A stretch of DNA of 64,000 nt from positions 1,798,001 through 1,862,000 of the forward strand of contig NZ_JAKRWF010000001.1 in the NCBI RefSeq assembly GCF_022352215.1, given 5' to 3'. Within the stretch, counting starts at the first letter, position 1, and every line of letters starts with the position of its first letter. The position numbers were made by a program, and so were the translations under genes. The notes under the pieces were generated by a model. It had not been told where the DNA came from. It saw only the letters and a program-made list of their open reading frames with translations, and did no database searches. Positions 8,176-16,749 of the stretch are shown here, piece after piece. The stretch is from Flavihumibacter cheonanensis. GTDB lineage: Bacteria; Bacteroidota; Bacteroidia; Chitinophagales; Chitinophagaceae.

Positions 8176-8799
8176 TCAAATAGTAAAACGGTCTAATTCA
8201 TCTTTCATGTTTATGCGTGCCGCCACCTCGTATTTTTCATAAAAAAAATTTGTCTTAAATATTCGTGGCATGGTAAGAAAGTGAGTTAAAACCTTTTTCC
8301 TTCCAGGAACATACATAATATCAGGATAAAACTTATACTCCTTCCTAATGGATATTGCATAATTCCGGTAACCTTCTGAAGGCGCGCCTAAAATTGCCAG
8401 GTCTGCATCTATAAAATAGTTAGTATCGATATCTGGCGAAACAATATGTCCCTTAGTGGCAAGTATTTGTTCGGCGCATTTTTCTCTTATAGAAGAATTT
8501 ACACCCAATTGTCGTAAACATCTGAGAGCGTATACTGCACTCTTTTCTTCATTGTTTGATTTGAGGGTGCTATAAACTATATCATGGTATGCAATAGAAA
8601 GAATTACAACCGGCCAATTAAGAATAGAGTCTTTTATTGGTAGTAATTCAGCTATTAAATTTTCAAGATGAGTTACGTTGTGATAGTATCGATTGTTTTT
8701 GGAATATTCACGCCGAATAGCCTTCCAATACTTCTCTTGAATAGCAGGATCAATTTTCAAACCGGACAGCACTTCCTTATAGTGTTCTTCAAACATCAT
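8176..8799 (-). CDS. HD-superfamily metal-dependent phosphohydrolase (predicted)
   Basis: The 207-residue protein begins with a helical region and then shows YYHNVTHLENLI (H40, H44) and SIAYHDIVY with the HD pair H72-D73, followed by NNEEKSA. FIDADLAILG supplies the later aspartates. This is the pattern of the COG4339-type predicted HD phosphohydrolases of about 200 residues, common in Bacteroidota and Proteobacteria. The substrate is unknown, possibly a nucleotide or small phosphate ester. The 235 bases between its start and the next gene at 9035-9247 show no gene. Confidence 0.85.
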   Translation of the reverse strand: MMFEEHYKEVLSGLKIDPAIQEKYWKAIRREYSKNNRYYHNVTHLENLIAELLPIKDSILNWPVVILSIAYHDIVYSTLKSNNEEKSAVYALRCLRQLGVNSSIREKCAEQILATKGHIVSPDIDTNYFIDADLAILGAPSEGYRNYAISIRKEYKFYPDIMYVPGRKKVLTHFLTMPRIFKTNFFYEKYEVAARINMKDELDRFTI

Positions 8800-9034
8800 T
8801 TGATTCCGCCCTACATTTTTACTCCTTATCTGTTTTATAGAAATTTGAATATCGTCAGGTTTATTTGATTGTAACCAAGCATATTTAACCCTGCAAATTC
8901 AAAAGCTTTAGTCAATGCTTCGCCACATAAGTCCCAGCAGATGGACTCAAAGGATAAGTAATAACAATATAAGTACAACGAAATGATCCTGCAAGCAGTA
9001 TGCAGTAAATCTTTGTAAATAAATTCAGTACGAA

Positions 9035-9247
9035 TTATTCTTCTTCCGGATCTACAACTTCAGTTTCGGCTACCCGTCCAATTTGGCCATCTTCAAGGCG
9101 GACTTTGATGCCGCGGGAATGGAAGGCGGCGGAGGTAAGAATGTCTTTGACAATGCCGTAAGTCAAACGACCTGAACGCTGGTCTTTTTTTAGGATGATT
9201 GCAACTTCCTGACCGGGGTAAATATTTTTACGATACTGGCCGTCCAT
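9035..9247 (-). CDS. YwbE family protein
   Basis: The 70-residue protein matches the YwbE/DUF2196 family over its whole length: YPGQEVAIILKKDQRSG, LTYGIVKDILT, SRGIKVRLEDGQIGRV. It is a small SH3-like beta fold found in many bacteria, with unestablished function. It is the last gene of the leftward xylose operon series, 13 bases after the preceding small gene, though a separate promoter cannot be excluded. Confidence 0.85.
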   Translation of the reverse strand: MDGQYRKNIYPGQEVAIILKKDQRSGRLTYGIVKDILTSAAFHSRGIKVRLEDGQIGRVAETEVVDPEEE

Positions 9248-9260
9248 AGAAAATCACTGC

Positions 9261-9509
9261 TTAACATTCGGAATAATCAGCCGAAAAGAGGCCATTAAGC
9301 GCGTAGATCTGATCAATGGGAATTTCTAACCCATTATCAAGTTGCAGAAATTGGCGGTTGTCTTTTGAATATACCATGGTAATTATTCCACTGGCGCGGG
9401 TAACGCCGGAGTCTTCATATAACAAAGAGGCCTTTTGTTGAGTCTGATGCAGTTCAACAACCAACTTATAAAAGCTGCCTTTGGGTGGTAAGGTTTCACG
9501 AAGATCCAT
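9261..9509 (-). CDS. conserved hypothetical small protein
   Basis: From the ATG at 9509 the product has 82 residues. A TTG at 9569 would add 20 residues, but that extension is encoded by a palindromic repeat (PTGKFSGRV, PTGKF), so I prefer the internal ATG. The protein has no signal peptide or motif I recognise. Segments such as GIITMVYSKDNRQFLQLDNGLEIPIDQIYALNGL suggest a small beta-rich, SH3- or Rho-like fold. It sits between the transketolase pair and the YwbE gene, and may bind nucleic acid or translation factors, but this is only a guess from size and neighbour. Confidence 0.6.
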   Translation of the reverse strand: MDLRETLPPKGSFYKLVVELHQTQQKASLLYEDSGVTRASGIITMVYSKDNRQFLQLDNGLEIPIDQIYALNGLFSADYSEC

Positions 9510-9534
9510 ATAGGTAAATTTACCTGTCGGGATC

Positions 9535-9562
9535 ACCCGACCGGAAAATTTACCGGTCGGGT
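9535..9562. repeat. diverged REP-like palindrome
   Basis: ACCCGACCGG (9535-9544) and CCGGTCGGGT (9553-9562) are perfect inverses around an 8-base AT loop. The arms resemble those of the palindromes at 30.09, 60.83 and 63.44 kb (CACCCGTCCGG and inverse) but the loop differs. A partial direct copy, TTTACCTGTCGGGAT, precedes it at 9520-9533. It lies just after the transketolase subunit stop at 9577-9575 on the minus strand, where it could act as an RNA hairpin. Confidence 0.5.
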
Positions 9563-9574
9563 AGTCCAAAATTA

Positions 9575-10528
9575 TTACTTCCGACTAATCACCTGCTTCA
9601 CTTTCTCCACAATCGCAGCGGCATTCAGGCCATACTTTTCCATCAACTGCGCAGGTGTACCACTTTCACCGAAAGAATTGTCAACACCGACCATTTCAAC
9701 AGGAGTTGGACGTTTGCGACTCAACAATTGACAAACAGCATCTCCCAAACCACCGTTCAACTGATGCTCTTCGGCAGTTACCACACAGCGCGTCTTCTCC
9801 ACTGATTTTAAAATCGCTTCTTCATCCAGCGGCTTGATAGTGTGAATGTTGATAATCTCTGCATCAATCCCCTCCTGCTCCAGAAGTTCACCTGCCTGGA
9901 TCGCTTCCCATACCAGGTGACCTGTAGCTACAATGGTGACATCCTTTCCTTCATTTACCATCCATGCTTTTCCGATCACAAACTCCTGGTTGGGATCTGT
10001 AAAAACAGGCATTACTGGTCTGCCAAATCGCAGGTAAGCCGGACCTACATGATCTGCCAGGGCAATGGTTGCCGCCTTGGTCTGGTTATAATCACAGGGA
10101 TTGATCACGGTCATCTCCGGCATAGAACGCATCATTGCCAGGTCTTCCAGTATCTGGTGCGTAGCACCATCTTCTCCCAGTGTTAATCCCGCATGCGATA
10201 CTGCGATTTTTACATTCGCACCGGAATATGCTACACTCTGACGTATCTGGTCATATACACGTCCCGATCCAAAATTAGCGAAGGTTGTAGCATAAGGCAC
10301 ATAACCCGCAATGGCGAGCCCTGCGGCTACTCCAATCATATTGGCCTCCGCAATGCCACACTGCACAAAACGATCCGGATTTTCTTTGATAAAGGCATCC
10401 AGTTTCAAAGAAGCGACCAGGTCAGCACAAAGCGCCATTACATTCGGGTGCGACTTGCCCAATTCGGCCATCCCGGCACCAAAGCCTGATCTTGTATCTT
10501 TCTTTTCCGTATAGGTATATTTCTTCAT
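9575..10528 (-). CDS. transketolase, C-terminal (pyrimidine-binding) subunit
   Basis: The 317-residue protein covers the pyrimidine-binding and C-terminal domains of transketolase. RFVQCGIAEANMIGVAAGLA holds the glutamate that activates thiamine diphosphate. GATHQILEDLAMMRSMP, YLRFGRP and VTAEEHQLNGGLG are further family segments. Full-length transketolase (about 660 residues) is split here into two genes, 18 bases apart, as in many bacteria and archaea. With its partner it would move two-carbon units among xylulose 5-phosphate, ribose 5-phosphate and erythrose 4-phosphate. Its place after xylB, xylA and uxuA suggests a dedicated role in pentose use. Confidence 0.93.
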   Translation of the reverse strand: MKKYTYTEKKDTRSGFGAGMAELGKSHPNVMALCADLVASLKLDAFIKENPDRFVQCGIAEANMIGVAAGLAIAGYVPYATTFANFGSGRVYDQIRQSVAYSGANVKIAVSHAGLTLGEDGATHQILEDLAMMRSMPEMTVINPCDYNQTKAATIALADHVGPAYLRFGRPVMPVFTDPNQEFVIGKAWMVNEGKDVTIVATGHLVWEAIQAGELLEQEGIDAEIINIHTIKPLDEEAILKSVEKTRCVVTAEEHQLNGGLGDAVCQLLSRKRPTPVEMVGVDNSFGESGTPAQLMEKYGLNAAAIVEKVKQVISRK

Positions 10529-10546
10529 GATTTGCTGCTTGCTTGA

Positions 10547-11413
10547 TTAATAATCCCCTAGGGTTTCCGGCAATTGTGCCAGTGCTGTTGCCAATTGTTC
10601 ATCATTCGGCGCGGTTCCATGCCACTTGTGCGTGTGCATCATAAAATCCACCCCGGCACCCATTTCGGTTTTCATCAGGATCACAACCGGCTGCCCCTTG
10701 CCCAACATAGCTTTAGCCGCAGCCAATGCATCCAGTACCTGCTGCATATCATTGCCATCCAACAGATCCACCGTCAGCCAGCCAAAGGCTTCGTATTTAG
10801 CTTTCAGATCACGATTGTTCATCACTTTATCCGTGCTGCCATCAATCTGTTGTTTGTTCCAATCCACGATCGCTACCAGGTTATCCAGCTTATAATGTGG
10901 TGCAAACTGCACAGCTTCCCATATCTGGCCTTCCTGCTGTTCGCCATCCCCCATCAGCACATACACTACATTATCTTCTTTACGTAATTTCTTCGCATAA
11001 GCGGCTCCGTTAGCTACTGACAACCCCTGACCCAATGAGCCGGATGCCACCCGGATACCTGGTAAATGTTCATGGGTAGCTGGATGTCCCTGTAAACGCG
11101 AATTGATCTTACGGAAGGTGCTCATCTCTTTTATGTCGAAATAACCACGTCTTGCCAACACCGAATAAAACAGCGGTGAAATATGACCGTTAGACAGAAA
11201 AAACAGATCCTCTCCTTTTGCTTCCCGTGAGAAATTCAGGTAGCCATCCGCTCCTTTGCTCTCATCAATTTTCATTTCATGGAAATACAGCGCTGTAACC
11301 AGATCGGTACAACCCAACGAGCCACCCGGATGACCCGATTGACAACCATGCACCATGCGCACGATATCCCTTCGCACTTGTGTTGCTGTCGATTTTAATT
11401 CTTCTAATTTCAT
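10547..11413 (-). CDS. transketolase, N-terminal (TPP-binding) subunit
   Basis: The 288-residue protein is the thiamine-diphosphate-binding half of transketolase. HGCQSGHPGGSLGCTDL is the N-terminal substrate loop. YVLMGDGEQQEGQIWEA is the GDG...N cofactor motif, continued by VAIVDWNKQQIDG. SLGQGLSVANGAAYA and HTHKWHG are further conserved pieces. It works with the product of the next gene downstream. The gene follows uxuA by 12 bases in the same operon. Confidence 0.93.
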   Translation of the reverse strand: MKLEELKSTATQVRRDIVRMVHGCQSGHPGGSLGCTDLVTALYFHEMKIDESKGADGYLNFSREAKGEDLFFLSNGHISPLFYSVLARRGYFDIKEMSTFRKINSRLQGHPATHEHLPGIRVASGSLGQGLSVANGAAYAKKLRKEDNVVYVLMGDGEQQEGQIWEAVQFAPHYKLDNLVAIVDWNKQQIDGSTDKVMNNRDLKAKYEAFGWLTVDLLDGNDMQQVLDALAAAKAMLGKGQPVVILMKTEMGAGVDFMMHTHKWHGTAPNDEQLATALAQLPETLGDY

Positions 11414-11425
11414 GTTTGGTTTGGT

Positions 11426-12595
11426 TTATGTCATCATTGTCCGGTAAAGCGCGTATTCCACGCCTCTGATTTCCGCCAGCCCCTTTAAACGGCCTATTGC
11501 GGAATAACCCGGATAGGTTTTTTTCTTCAGATCATCCAGCATCTGGTGGCCATGATCCGGCCGCATCGGCAGCGAAAGCCCCCTGCGTTGCTGGATCGTC
11601 AGCACCTCCTTGACCACTTCATACATATCAGTGTCTCCACCCAGGTGATCGGCTTCATAAAAATTGCCTTCTTCATCCCGCTTGGTATTGCGGATATGTA
11701 AAAAATGTATTGAATCGCCGAAGCGCCTGAGCATGGCCGGCACATTATTGTCCTTCCTTGCCCCAAAGGACCCCGTACAAAAACAGAGTCCGTTGGCCGG
11801 TGAAGGTACGGCTTCCAGTAAATCTGCCGCATCCTGCTCTGTACTCATGATTCTTGGCAGTCCCAAAACAGGATAAGGAGGGTCATCCGGATGGATGGCC
11901 ATCTTCAACCCTGCTTCGGCAGCAACAGGCACTACCTGCTTCAGAAAATAAAACAGGTGTTCTTTGAGCTTAACAACATCTATGCCTTTATATTTTTCCA
12001 GCTCACCCAACACCTGCGCAGCAGTAAAGGAATCATCACTGCCCGGCAGTCCCAGCATCATATTGCCAAAAAGGTGCTGACGCTGTGCTTCGCTCATGCC
12101 TTCATAGCGCTGTTTTGCCTTGTCTACCTGCTCCTGGGTATATTCTTTTTCAGCACCCGGCCTACCCAGTAAATAAAGATCAAATACCAGGTAATCAAGC
12201 CGGTTGAAATACAACATGGTACTGCCATCCCCTTTAGGGTAGTACACATCGGTTCGAAGCCAGTCGAGTACTGGCATGAAATTGTATGTTACCACTTTAA
12301 TTCCTTCAGCCGCCAGGTTGTGCAAACTTGCTTTGTAATTTTCGATATGGCGCAAGTAATCACCTGATTGGCGTTTGATATCATCGCTTACCGGCAGGCT
12401 CTCCACTACGGTCCAGCTCATGCCTGCGGATTCTATTAACTGCTTACGCTCAGCAATAGCCGAAACAGGCCATACTTCTCCTACTGGGATCTGGTGTAAA
12501 GCAGTAACAACGCCGGCACAGCCCGCCTGACGGATGTCTGATAAACTTACCACGTCATTCGGACCATACCAGCGCATGGTTTGGTGCATCAGCAT
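11426..12595 (-). CDS. uxuA: mannonate dehydratase
   Basis: The 389-residue protein matches UxuA in length and sequence: QTMRWYGPNDVVSLSDIRQAGCAGVVTALHQIP at the N-terminus, MAIHPDDPPYPVLGLPRI, LCFCTGSFGARKDN and FLHIRNTKRDEEGNFYEADHLGGDTDMYEVV, with PMRPDHGHQM near the end. The enzyme removes water from D-mannonate to give 2-keto-3-deoxy-gluconate, using Fe/Mn ions held by the His and Cys residues in those segments. It processes glucuronate released from xylan side chains by the GH67 and GH115 enzymes encoded across the divergent promoter. It follows xylA by 20 bases. Confidence 0.95.
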   Translation of the reverse strand: MLMHQTMRWYGPNDVVSLSDIRQAGCAGVVTALHQIPVGEVWPVSAIAERKQLIESAGMSWTVVESLPVSDDIKRQSGDYLRHIENYKASLHNLAAEGIKVVTYNFMPVLDWLRTDVYYPKGDGSTMLYFNRLDYLVFDLYLLGRPGAEKEYTQEQVDKAKQRYEGMSEAQRQHLFGNMMLGLPGSDDSFTAAQVLGELEKYKGIDVVKLKEHLFYFLKQVVPVAAEAGLKMAIHPDDPPYPVLGLPRIMSTEQDAADLLEAVPSPANGLCFCTGSFGARKDNNVPAMLRRFGDSIHFLHIRNTKRDEEGNFYEADHLGGDTDMYEVVKEVLTIQQRRGLSLPMRPDHGHQMLDDLKKKTYPGYSAIGRLKGLAEIRGVEYALYRTMMT

Positions 12596-12615
12596 ATTTC
12601 CTGAATTGGTTTCCG

Positions 12616-13944
12616 TTAAATATACTGATTGATGATGTTTTCGAGCAATTCCTGCTTGCCGCTCTTCGCTGCCGGTTCCCCATTTTCAATGGCATACGCT
12701 CTCAGGTCTTCCAGGGTCAGCTTGCCATCCTCAAACTCCTTACCCTTCCCGGCATCGTATGAAGCATAACGATCCTTACGGATTTGTTTGTAAGCAGATT
12801 TTTGCAACACTGCATCCGCAATCAGCAATGCACGTGCAAACGTATCCATTCCGCCGATATGTGCATGGAAGATATCTTCCACATCGGTACTGTTTCTTCT
12901 GATCTTGGCGTCGAAATTGATACCGCCGCCACCAAACCCACCGGCTTCCAGGATGATCAGCATGGCTTCTGCCAGCTCATTCAGATTATTCGGGAACTGA
13001 TCAGTATCCCATCCGTTCTGGTAGTCACCCCTGTTCGCATCAATGCTGCCCAGCAGTCCGGCATCTGCCGCCACCTGCAGTTCATGAGTGAAGGTGTGTC
13101 CCGCCAGGGTAGCATGGTTCACTTCAATATTCAGACTGAAATCATTCAGCAAATCGTGCTGACGCAGAAAGCCGATCACTGTTTCGCAATCGTAATCGTA
13201 CTGGTGCTTGCTGGGTTCACAAGGTTTGGGTTCGATAAAGAATTTGCCTTTGAAGCCATTCCTGCGTGCGTAGTCTTTTGCCGCATGCAGGAAACGGGCC
13301 AGGTGGTCTTTCTCACGCTTCATATCGGTGTTAAGCAGGCTCATATAACCTTCGCGACCACCCCAGAATACATAGTTCTGTCCGTCCAAAGCGATGGTTG
13401 CATCCAGCGCTGCCTTCACTTGTGCGGCACCGTGTGCCAACACATGGAAATCCGGGTTGGTAGCAGCACCATTCATGTAACGTCGACTACTAAACAGATT
13501 GGCCGTACCCCACAGCAATTGAACGCCACTTGCTTTTTGCTTTTCTTTGAGGTATTCGGTAAGCGTTTGTAAACGACGATCATTTTCCGAAACATCTGTA
13601 CCATAGTCCACTACATCCACGTCGTGGTAACAGTAGAAAGGAAGTCCGAGTTTGGTGAAAAATTCAAATGCTGCATCGGCTTTGTCTTTCGCACGCTCAA
13701 TTGCATCACCTTTTTCATTCCAGGGGAAAAGATGGGTAGCTTCACCAAAAGGATCTGATCCGTTTCCACAGAAGCTATGCCAGTAAGCGCCTGCAAAACG
13801 CAAATGCTCCTGCATGGTTTTTCCTGCTACTACTTTATTAGCATCGTACCAGCGAAAAGCCAGTGGATTGTCCGACTCTCTTCCTTCGTATTTGATTTCC
13901 GGCACGCCTTTGAAATACTCTTTTTGTCCAAGTGTAATTGCCAT
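12616..13944 (-). CDS. xylA: xylose isomerase
   Basis: The 442-residue protein is a long (class II) xylose isomerase. The catalytic YCYHDVDVV holds the His/Asp pair. Metal ligands lie in [32 protein letters not shown] and [17 protein letters not shown]. It converts D-xylose to D-xylulose in the cytoplasm with Mg, Mn or Co. The gene follows xylB by 17 bases in the leftward operon and is intact. Confidence 0.97.
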   Translation of the reverse strand: MAITLGQKEYFKGVPEIKYEGRESDNPLAFRWYDANKVVAGKTMQEHLRFAGAYWHSFCGNGSDPFGEATHLFPWNEKGDAIERAKDKADAAFEFFTKLGLPFYCYHDVDVVDYGTDVSENDRRLQTLTEYLKEKQKASGVQLLWGTANLFSSRRYMNGAATNPDFHVLAHGAAQVKAALDATIALDGQNYVFWGGREGYMSLLNTDMKREKDHLARFLHAAKDYARRNGFKGKFFIEPKPCEPSKHQYDYDCETVIGFLRQHDLLNDFSLNIEVNHATLAGHTFTHELQVAADAGLLGSIDANRGDYQNGWDTDQFPNNLNELAEAMLIILEAGGFGGGGINFDAKIRRNSTDVEDIFHAHIGGMDTFARALLIADAVLQKSAYKQIRKDRYASYDAGKGKEFEDGKLTLEDLRAYAIENGEPAAKSGKQELLENIINQYI

Positions 13945-13961
13945 GGTTGCTTGTTGATTGA

Positions 13962-15452
13962 TTATGAATGTTGGCTGGCAAGCCGCTGATCCAACAGCGT
14001 TTTCCAGTCCTGGTATATGTATTCGTATGTTTCCTGGTTGTCGGGCTCCATCACTCCAATAGGTTTGCGCCTGCTGCCAGCTTCCTGTGCAGTCGCATAG
14101 TAACGGGCACCAATACCCGCACCAATAGCTGCCCCGAAACTGCCATCGCCTTCATAAAATTCTACACTTACCTGGTTGAGCGTGGCAAATGCCTTTGTAA
14201 AGACTTCACTAAGGAAGAGATTCGCTTTGCCTGCACGTACAACTGAAGGTTGAATGCCGTTTTCACGCATGATATCCAATCCATAACGGAAAGAACAGGC
14301 AATTCCTTCCTGTACGGCTCGTACCATATGCGCTGCTGTATGAATATTAAAGTCGAGTTGTTGTATATGACCGCCAATGATTCGATTGTTCAACATGCGT
14401 TCAGCCCCATTCCCAAATGGCAAGGCCCTTAATCCATTGGCCCCAATTGCCACACCAGCTGCCAGTTCATTAAGTGCGGCATAACTGAGTTCAGCGCCGG
14501 CCAGGGTTTTGATCCATCTATTGAAGATGCCGGTTCCGTTGATGCAGAGCAATACACCGATACGCCTGAGTTCCTCACTGTAATTCACATGCGCAAAACT
14601 ATTGATGCGCGATTGCGGATCATAACTCAGTACATCACTCACGCCATATATTACACCCGAAGTTCCTGCGGTAGTAGCCACTTCCCCAGGATCCAGCACA
14701 TTTAAAGAAAGAGCATTATTTGGTTGATCTCCTGCTTTATAGGTAACCGGTATACCGGCTTTGAGTTGAAGGCGATCAGCTACTGCAGGTTTTAATTGTC
14801 CGTGTGATGAAAACAATGGCCGAAGCTCCGGTATATGATGCCTGTTGAACCCATAAATTTTCATAACATCCCCGGACAACTGATTTTCTTTAAAATCCCA
14901 GAACACGCCTTCCGACAATGCAGATGCTGTAGTAGTGGTTTCACCGGTCATTTTCATTGCAATGAAATCGCCGGGTAACAAAACCTGATCAATTTTTTCA
15001 TAGATCGCAGGCTCATTGGCTTTTACCCATGCGAGTTTGGAAGCGGTGAAATTGCCGGGTGAATTGAGCAGGTGGGCAAGGCTACGATCCGGACCGATTT
15101 GCTGAAATGCGTTTTCGCCGATGGCTACAGCTCTGCTATCACACCAGATGATAGAGTTGCGCAAAACCTGTTGATCTTTGTCTATTAGTACGAGTCCGTG
15201 CATTTGATAAGCAACACCAATTGCTCCGATAGCTTCTGGATCATATGCTTTGGTGGCATGGCATTTTAAAATGGCCTGCTGCACATGCTCCCACCATAAG
15301 TCCGGCGACTGTTCAGCCCAGCCGGGTTGCACACTGATAATATCCGCTTCTGTTTCAGGATAACTGGCAGTGGCAAGAATCGATTGTGAATCGGCTTCTA
15401 CAATGGAAACCTTTATGGAAGATGTACCCAGGTCGATGCCTACTAATAACAT
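13962..15452 (-). CDS. xylB: xylulokinase (FGGY family)
   Basis: The 496-residue protein has the FGGY sugar kinase pattern: the phosphate-binding [13 protein letters not shown] at the N-terminus, [11 protein letters not shown] (the MHG motif of xylulokinases), and GDQPNNAL carrying the catalytic Asp, then [11 protein letters not shown]. It phosphorylates D-xylulose to xylulose 5-phosphate with ATP. It is the first gene of the leftward operon; its start at 15452 faces the LacI gene across a 251-base control region, so it is probably under that repressor. Confidence 0.95.
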   Translation of the reverse strand: MLLVGIDLGTSSIKVSIVEADSQSILATASYPETEADIISVQPGWAEQSPDLWWEHVQQAILKCHATKAYDPEAIGAIGVAYQMHGLVLIDKDQQVLRNSIIWCDSRAVAIGENAFQQIGPDRSLAHLLNSPGNFTASKLAWVKANEPAIYEKIDQVLLPGDFIAMKMTGETTTTASALSEGVFWDFKENQLSGDVMKIYGFNRHHIPELRPLFSSHGQLKPAVADRLQLKAGIPVTYKAGDQPNNALSLNVLDPGEVATTAGTSGVIYGVSDVLSYDPQSRINSFAHVNYSEELRRIGVLLCINGTGIFNRWIKTLAGAELSYAALNELAAGVAIGANGLRALPFGNGAERMLNNRIIGGHIQQLDFNIHTAAHMVRAVQEGIACSFRYGLDIMRENGIQPSVVRAGKANLFLSEVFTKAFATLNQVSVEFYEGDGSFGAAIGAGIGARYYATAQEAGSRRKPIGVMEPDNQETYEYIYQDWKTLLDQRLASQHS

Positions 15453-15587
15453 GTTTGTTGTTTAACAAATGGATTGGAAAGATACTGAAGCCCAATTAAA
15501 ATACAGCAGTGATCAAACACTACCAACAAGTAATCCGGACCTCAGGCCGACTCTCCGGAACGCGAATTTAGGGGAATTATGAAAAAT

Positions 15588-15601
15588 TGCAACTGATTGC
15601 A
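15588..15601. promoter_or_regulatory. candidate LacI-family operator O1
   Basis: TGCAA-CTGA-TTGCA is a perfect 5+5 palindrome with a 4-base centre, the size and symmetry of LacI/GalR-family operators. It covers the likely -33 region of the rightward promoter (TTG at 15597-15599). Confidence 0.5.
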
Positions 15602-15608
15602 TTAATTT

Positions 15609-15623
15609 ATTGCAAAAAGCAAT
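15609..15623. promoter_or_regulatory. candidate operator O2 between -33 and -7
   Basis: ATTGC-AAAAA-GCAAT is a perfect inverted repeat that shares the TTGC/GCAA half-site of the neighbouring palindrome, with a 5-base centre. Its right end abuts the -7 element at 15623-15630, so a bound protein would block initiation. Confidence 0.4.
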
Positions 15624-15630
15624 ATTTTTG
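15623..15630 (+). promoter_or_regulatory. candidate -7 element of the LacI/xylan operon
   Basis: TATTTTTG matches the Bacteroidota -7 consensus TAnnTTTG. A TTG at 15597-15599 lies 23 bases upstream, slightly longer than the usual spacing. Transcription would then begin near 15637, leaving a leader of about 65 bases before the LacI start. A purine-rich GGAGGAAGAGAGGAA tract follows at 15630-15644. Confidence 0.4.
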
Positions 15631-15680
15631 GAGGAAGAGAGGAATTAATAATTAAGTATAACGGAAATTTTACCGGAATT

Positions 15681-15707
15681 ATGAAGCAGCAACTGATTGC
15701 AAAATGA
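15681..15707 (+). other. possible 8-codon leader ORF overlapping the LacI start
   Basis: ATG AAG CAG CAA CTG ATT GCA AAA TGA encodes MKQQLIAK. Its stop codon overlaps the LacI ATG at 15704 as ATGA, a classic arrangement for translational coupling. It coincides with the second copy of the direct repeat, so it may be a by-product of the operator sequence. Confidence 0.3.
15689..15700. promoter_or_regulatory. candidate operator O3 next to the LacI start
   Basis: GCAA-CTGA-TTGC repeats the core of O1 exactly 100 bases downstream and ends 3 bases before the LacI ATG at 15704. It would allow autoregulation by roadblock or looping with O1. Confidence 0.45.
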
Positions 15708-16738
15708 AGATTAAGAAGGAAGTCACCATATATGATATAGCCCAGCAACTGGACATTTCTACTGCTACCGTAAGCAGAGCCTTACAAAACAATCCGGTCA
15801 TTAATAAAAATACCCGACGGAAAATACAGGAAGCCGCACGGGAACTGGGATACAGGCAAAACACCTTCGCCAGTAACCTGCGTAAACAAAAGACTAATAC
15901 CATCGGTATTATTGTTCATGAACTTAACAGTAACTTCATCACATCTGTGTTAGCGGGCATTGAGAAAGTCACGGCAGACGCGGGTTACGACCTCCTGATC
16001 GCCCACTCATCCGAATCTTTTAAAAAAGAAACTGCCAACGTGCTGAACCTGTTTCATAAAAGAGTAGATGGATTGATAGCTTCCCTGGCTTTTGACACCA
16101 GGGGATTGGATCATTTTCAATCATTTTTTGATAAAAATATACCAGTAATTTTTTTCGACCGGGTAGAGGAAAAGGCTGATAATACCAAAGTGATCATCGA
16201 CAACTTCAAGGCTGGGTACCAGGCCACCAAACACTTGATTGAACAGGGATGCAAGCGTATTGTCATAGTAACAGCCAGCCTTAGCCGAAACGTATACGCC
16301 GAGCGTTTGCGTGGTTACAAGGAAGCACTCAGGGAGCGCCAGATCAAATTCGATGAAAAGCTTGTATTGATCAAAGACTTAAGCGAGAAATGCGGGCGTG
16401 AAGCAGCTCTACAGATTCTCCAAATGAAACCCAGACCTGATGCAGCATTTATAACGAACGATTTCTCAGCAGCTGTCTGCATGCAAACTCTCAAAGAAAA
16501 AGGCATCCGGATTCCGCAGGATATTGCCATTGTTGGATTTAACAACGATGCCATCTGCAAAATCATTGAACCACAATTAACCACCATCAATTACCCAGGT
16601 ATGGATATCGGAGAAATGGCAGCCCGTAACCTGATTGCGCACCTTAAAGGCGATACAGATATCCGGCAAACCAATACCATCATTGCCAAATCAGAACTAA
16701 TTATTCGACAGTCTTCCCTCAAAAAAGGAAATAAATAA
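15704..16738 (+). CDS. LacI-family transcriptional regulator
   Basis: The 344-residue protein has an N-terminal helix-turn-helix, IYDIAQQLDISTATVSRALQNNP (residues about 7-29), a hinge helix near RQNTFASNLRKQKTNTIG, and a periplasmic-binding-protein-like effector domain (IIVHELNSNFITSVLAGIEKV to the C-terminus, with DGLIASLAFDT and IAIVGFNND). It probably represses both divergent operons and is released by a xylose, xylo-oligosaccharide or uronate signal; which one cannot be read from sequence. It is the first gene of the rightward operon, 11 bases before GH67. Confidence 0.93.
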   Translation: MKIKKEVTIYDIAQQLDISTATVSRALQNNPVINKNTRRKIQEAARELGYRQNTFASNLRKQKTNTIGIIVHELNSNFITSVLAGIEKVTADAGYDLLIAHSSESFKKETANVLNLFHKRVDGLIASLAFDTRGLDHFQSFFDKNIPVIFFDRVEEKADNTKVIIDNFKAGYQATKHLIEQGCKRIVIVTASLSRNVYAERLRGYKEALRERQIKFDEKLVLIKDLSEKCGREAALQILQMKPRPDAAFITNDFSAAVCMQTLKEKGIRIPQDIAIVGFNNDAICKIIEPQLTTINYPGMDIGEMAARNLIAHLKGDTDIRQTNTIIAKSELIIRQSSLKKGNK

Positions 16739-16749
16739 CGATCACTGCC

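Larger units (their letters stand above)
15573..15701. repeat. 100-bp-spaced direct repeat in the xyl control region
   Basis: GGAATTATGAA followed by GCAACTGATTGCA occurs twice: at 15573-15601 and 15675-15701. The first copy has two more bases between the two blocks. The shared GCAACTGATTGC cores are exactly 100 bases apart, near a whole number of helical turns, as would suit a looped repressor complex. The second copy overlaps the region just before the LacI start codon. Confidence 0.65.

Noticed and set aside
9535-9562. Fourth full member of the REP family
   Set aside because: The arms are similar, but the loop and one arm base differ; it is kept only as a diverged relative.
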